Under the pieces are notes generated by a model. That model did no database searches. It was not told the origin of the DNA and saw nothing but the letters and a program-made list of their open reading frames with translations. From an uncultured Clostridiaceae bacterium (GTDB lineage: Bacteria; Bacillota; Clostridia; Lachnospirales; Lachnospiraceae): a stretch of 7,158 nucleotides of DNA. The stretch is from the NCBI GenBank assembly GCA_949948825.1, contig CATLIJ010000129.1:1-7158 (forward strand). Direction: 5' to 3'. Positions 4,816 through 7,158 of the stretch are shown piece after piece. Within the stretch, counting starts at the first letter, position 1. The number at the start of each line of letters is the position of its first letter. A program made the position numbers and the translations under genes.

Positions 4816-6102
4816 TCATTCCTCTGCTTTGGAACAGAGAAGCACACGAATCAGAAACTGATTTCTGTCTGTTTGGATTTCCATGGTTCCCTGATACCTT
4901 TCTGCCATCTTCCCAATATTTTTCAGTCCGGTTCCCATTCTAACCGGCTGGCCGCTGGTATATGGATTCACTGCCTCAATCACCAAAAATCCATATCTGC
5001 TATAAGTGGAAACAGAAAGAGAACGATTCTCTGGCCTTTCCTTTTGGCATGCGCAGATTCCATTATCCATCAGGTTTGCAAAAATCATGCACAAATCCAG
5101 ATCATCTGCCAAAAAACCAGACGGAATCTGCACATTGCAATCCACATGAACCCCGCTTCCCCTCCCATAGCTTATTTTTTCCTTTAACAAAAGATCCAAA
5201 ATCAGATTTCCCGTGGAAACAGAGACAAACAGCTCCTCACAGCGAACCTGAAGCCTTTTGCCATAGCTCTCTGCCTCCTCATACTGCTTGTCCCTCAAAA
5301 GTCCGGCCAGCACCAGCAAATGATTGTCAATATCATGCTGAAAGGAAGCATACTGCTCATTTCTCCTCCTGGCCTCTTCCATATAAATCCGCTGCCCATC
5401 CAGCTGGCTTTTCAGCAATGCCGCTGTCTTCTCATGGTCTGCCATGGATAAAAGCTTACAGAAAACCTCCAGAATCAGGAAAAAAATCACCACAGCAGCT
5501 GCCATAATCCATAAAATACGAAAGCTCCCAGACGTTCCAAAAGAAGAAAGATATTCCTCAAAAGAACCATGATCCAGCTGTAATCCATACCGGACCGCCC
5601 AAACAATCAGCATACAGGGAAGCAGCAGGATATACAAATACGAAGAAGCCGGCTGCTGTAAGAATAATACATACCGTTTTTTCATAAACCAAAGGCTCAA
5701 AAAGAACAGCAAATCTAACATAACCGAAACCGGTATCTGAATCAGTTCCCCGCCAGATGCCAGCTGAACATTCTTTGAGAACCATGACATAACAACCGCT
5801 GAAAATCCCTCAGCAAATGTATTCAGAGCCAATAAAATTCCTGCCGGAGCCGCCAAATCCGCCCATTTCAGATGCAGACATATTCTTGCAAAAAGAATCA
5901 GGCAAAAACTGTTCAACAAATAAATGCCCCAAAAATGAAAACGGATTGTGAGAAGAACCCATAATCCACTGACAACCAGCCACGCCAAAATCTGCCATGG
6001 CCTCTTTCTGGCCCTTGTACATGCAAGGAAAAAATCAAAAGACAGATACTCTGTCACCCCATTTGCCAAAAGCCACCAGATAGATAAATACCATTGCTCC
6101 AT
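4816..6102 (-). CDS. AgrC-like membrane sensor histidine kinase (GHKL family)
   Basis: Probable sensor of a LytTR-type two-component system; it would autophosphorylate and pass phosphate to the regulator encoded just upstream. It is 428 aa, typical for AgrC/VirS-type kinases. Residues 1 to about 216 hold six or seven hydrophobic segments (near 5-25, 37-53, 56-76, 82-108, 122-140, 154-172 and 193-216). A linker helix follows, then the phosphoacceptor motif YASFQHDIDNHL (251-262) with His256. The ATPase domain has an N-box FANLMDNGI (341-349, Asn343 and Asn347) and a G-box MGTGLKNIG (389-397). This H-box and short GHKL domain are characteristic of the HPK10/AgrC group, whose known members sense cyclic or modified peptides. 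No agrB or agrD is visible nearby, so the ligand is unknown. ATG 6102 is the best start by position, though its ribosome binding site is weak (AAAAGG about 11 nt upstream). The gene follows the regulator by 49 nt. Confidence 0.92.
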   Translation of the reverse strand: MEQWYLSIWWLLANGVTEYLSFDFFLACTRARKRPWQILAWLVVSGLWVLLTIRFHFWGIYLLNSFCLILFARICLHLKWADLAAPAGILLALNTFAEGFSAVVMSWFSKNVQLASGGELIQIPVSVMLDLLFFLSLWFMKKRYVLFLQQPASSYLYILLLPCMLIVWAVRYGLQLDHGSFEEYLSSFGTSGSFRILWIMAAAVVIFFLILEVFCKLLSMADHEKTAALLKSQLDGQRIYMEEARRRNEQYASFQHDIDNHLLVLAGLLRDKQYEEAESYGKRLQVRCEELFVSVSTGNLILDLLLKEKISYGRGSGVHVDCNVQIPSGFLADDLDLCMIFANLMDNGICACQKERPENRSLSVSTYSRYGFLVIEAVNPYTSGQPVRMGTGLKNIGKMAERYQGTMEIQTDRNQFLIRVLLCSKAEE

Positions 6103-6151
6103 AATCCAATCTGCCTTTTCTCCAGCTGTCCGCCAGTCATGCTGGCATGTT

Positions 6152-6853
6152 CTATCCCATATTTTTACACATATCCATCAGTCTTTTCATAAATTCCTGC
6201 TGCCTTCTGCGGGCAATCAGCACCTGCTTTCCGCCAGCCATAATTGCATGCTCTCCCTCTCTTCTTACCACATAATTCATATTGATCAGATAACTTCTAT
6301 GGCTGCGGAAAAACCGTTCATCCAGCTTTTTCTCAAATCCATCCAAGGTTCCGTTTATCTTAAAATCTCCTGTTGTGGTATAGATCAAAAGCTGATGGTC
6401 AAACACTTCGCAATAAAGAATATCCCTGAAAAAAACGCGCTCTGCTTTATCTCCATTTTCCAGCAAAAGAGTTTTTTCCTCCATAAAATCCACACGTTTC
6501 ACAGCCTTATCCAATGCCATCTCCAGCTTCTCATTGCTGACTGGTTTTAAAATATAATGAACCGCCTCCAAATCAAACGCTTGAAACACATATTTTCGAA
6601 AAGCTGTTATAAAAATAATCTGGCTGCCGCTTCCCCTCTTTTTCAACTGTTCGGCAATCTTCATCCCATTTCGCCCGGAAAGTTTAATATCCATCAAAAC
6701 AATATGAAAGTCCAAATCAAAATTTAAAAGCTCCTCTCCGCTTGCAAAAACCCGGACTATACCATCTGTTTCCCTTTTCTTTAAATACTCCTCCACTTTT
6801 TTCTTCAAATCATTGGCAATCCAGGCTTCATCTTCACATATTGCAAACGTCAT
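6152..6853 (-). CDS. LytTR-family response regulator
   Basis: DNA-binding response regulator of the AgrA/VirR/LytR type, 233 aa, cytosolic. The receiver domain (1 to about 118) has the acidic pair Glu7-Asp8, phosphoacceptor Asp55 in IVLMDIKLSG (51-60), Thr83 in FITAF and Lys103 in ILKPV. The LytTR DNA-binding domain (about 128-230) has the hallmark FFRSHRSYLINMNYV (181-195) near its centre. It starts at ATG 6853, with GGAGAGGGAG closely upstream. The gene lies 49 nt before the AgrC-like kinase on the same strand, so the two are almost surely a cognate pair in one operon. A 19-bp tandem repeat in the 55-nt gap upstream joins it to the preceding gene. Autoregulation is possible; a candidate binding site is the repeat pair at 4766-4796. 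It resembles the AgrA and VirR regulators but cannot be assigned to a named system. Confidence 0.95.
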   Translation of the reverse strand: MTFAICEDEAWIANDLKKKVEEYLKKRETDGIVRVFASGEELLNFDLDFHIVLMDIKLSGRNGMKIAEQLKKRGSGSQIIFITAFRKYVFQAFDLEAVHYILKPVSNEKLEMALDKAVKRVDFMEEKTLLLENGDKAERVFFRDILYCEVFDHQLLIYTTTGDFKINGTLDGFEKKLDERFFRSHRSYLINMNYVVRREGEHAIMAGGKQVLIARRRQQEFMKRLMDMCKNMG

Positions 6854-6881
6854 CCTACTCCCTCTCCTGTCACATTTTCCC

Positions 6882-6923
6882 CATATCTGTTATCTTTTCT
6901 CATATCTGTTATCTTTTCTCATA
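6882..6923 (-). repeat. 19-bp tandem duplication upstream of the response regulator
   Basis: The plus-strand unit CATATCTGTTATCTTTTCT occurs twice without interruption (6882-6900 and 6901-6919), followed by CATA from a third copy. The right-hand copy contains the stop and last codons of the DHFR-like gene, so the repeat looks like a duplication of that gene's 3' end. It creates a second in-frame-looking ATGAGAAAAGATAA just upstream of the regulator. Confidence 0.95.
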
Positions 6924-7158
6924 AACCAGGTCCATTATCCCATTATAGGTCTGGGACCTTTTAAGCCGAAGCAGAATATCCCCTTCCATTGGAGGAAAAA
7001 GCCGTATCCCATCTCCCAAAATCACAGGTATGACAGAGATATGATAAAGATCAATCATTCTCGTTTCTATAAGCGGATGAATCACATTTGCACCGCCACA
7101 TATCCAGATGTCTTTGCCTTTCTCCTTCTGCAAATTCTTTACCAGATCACATGGATTT
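6909..7158 (-). CDS. RibD_C / DHFR-like reductase family protein, C-terminal part
   Basis: Only the last 82 complete codons are visible; the 5' end lies beyond the window. The frame stays open to the edge, so the TTG at 7133 should not be taken as the start. The sequence GKDIWICGGANVIHPLIE, followed by DLYHISVIPVILGDG and IRLFP, matches the second half of the RibD_C domain, found in the many stand-alone dihydrofolate-reductase-family proteins of Firmicutes (YyaP/YwjB type) as well as in RibD. GGAN corresponds to the nucleotide-binding Gly-Gly turn. These proteins are presumed NAD(P)H-dependent reductases of mostly unknown substrate; it is not the trimethoprim-target DHFR and not a second ribD, since the context lacks a deaminase domain as far as can be seen. 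It lies 55 nt upstream of the response regulator on the same strand, and the two may share a transcript. Confidence 0.85.
   Translation of the reverse strand, partial: NPCDLVKNLQKEKGKDIWICGGANVIHPLIETRMIDLYHISVIPVILGDGIRLFPPMEGDILLRLKRSQTYNGIMDLVYEKR

Noticed and set aside
6054..6140. 28-codon minus-strand frame (MTGGQLEKRQ at its start) between regulator and kinase, considered as an AgrD-like peptide
   Set aside because: No ribosome binding site, overlaps the kinase start in another frame, and lacks the Cys/Ser core and acidic tail of AgrD precursors.
6132..6146. Small hairpin GCCAG-TCATG-CTGGC in the regulator-kinase gap
   Set aside because: Only five pairs and no U-tract; not enough for a terminator or a defined regulatory element.
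6942..6947. TATAAT on the minus strand inside the DHFR-like gene, considered as the promoter of the regulator-kinase operon
   Set aside because: The hexamer 17 bp upstream is TTCGGC, a poor -35, and there is no extended -10; may be chance within coding sequence.

Overview
The window looks like a chromosomal segment of a Clostridia-type Firmicute, most likely a gut Lachnospiraceae. This rests on the gene families, the strong GGAGG ribosome binding sites, the sigma-A-type promoters, the FMN riboswitch and the AgrC/LytTR two-component pair; the family-level placement is inference. Every gene I can support is on the minus strand, so the window reads from its right end to its left end.

In transcription order: (1) 7158-6909 is the C-terminal end of a RibD_C/DHFR-like reductase. 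(2) 6853-6152 and 6102-4816 encode a LytTR response regulator and an AgrC-like membrane histidine kinase, apparently one operon, with no AgrB or AgrD peptide genes in view. A 19-bp tandem duplication lies just upstream. (3) 4815-4660 is a 156-bp gap holding two copies of TCTGTCAGA exactly 22 bp apart, a geometry that suits LytTR regulators, and a promoter with a perfect -35. (4) 4659-4279 is an unrecognised 126-aa, charged, coiled-coil protein. (5) The promoter of the riboflavin operon lies inside the last codons of that gene. It is followed by an FMN riboswitch (about 4257-4151) and an intrinsic terminator (4074-4041). (6) 4040-3765 is an unusually long, structured leader with a second terminator-like hairpin and two further strong hairpins. 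(7) 3764-218 is the riboflavin operon ribD-ribE-ribBA-ribH, a complete set from GTP and ribulose 5-phosphate to riboflavin except for the phosphatase step, which is usually supplied by a general HAD enzyme. (8) 189-1 has a near-consensus promoter and the first 39 codons of a HipA-like reading frame that begins just before the catalytic loop, so it looks N-terminally truncated.

The rib genes form one FMN-feedback-controlled operon: when FMN is abundant the aptamer folds and transcription stops at 4041-4074. Points worth a second look are the second terminator and hairpins before ribD, the 80-nt overlap of ribBA into ribH, the possible LytTR operator that would link the sensor system to the unknown coiled-coil gene, and the truncated HipA-like frame with its own promoter. 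No RNA genes, insertion sequences, CRISPR arrays or plus-strand genes were found.
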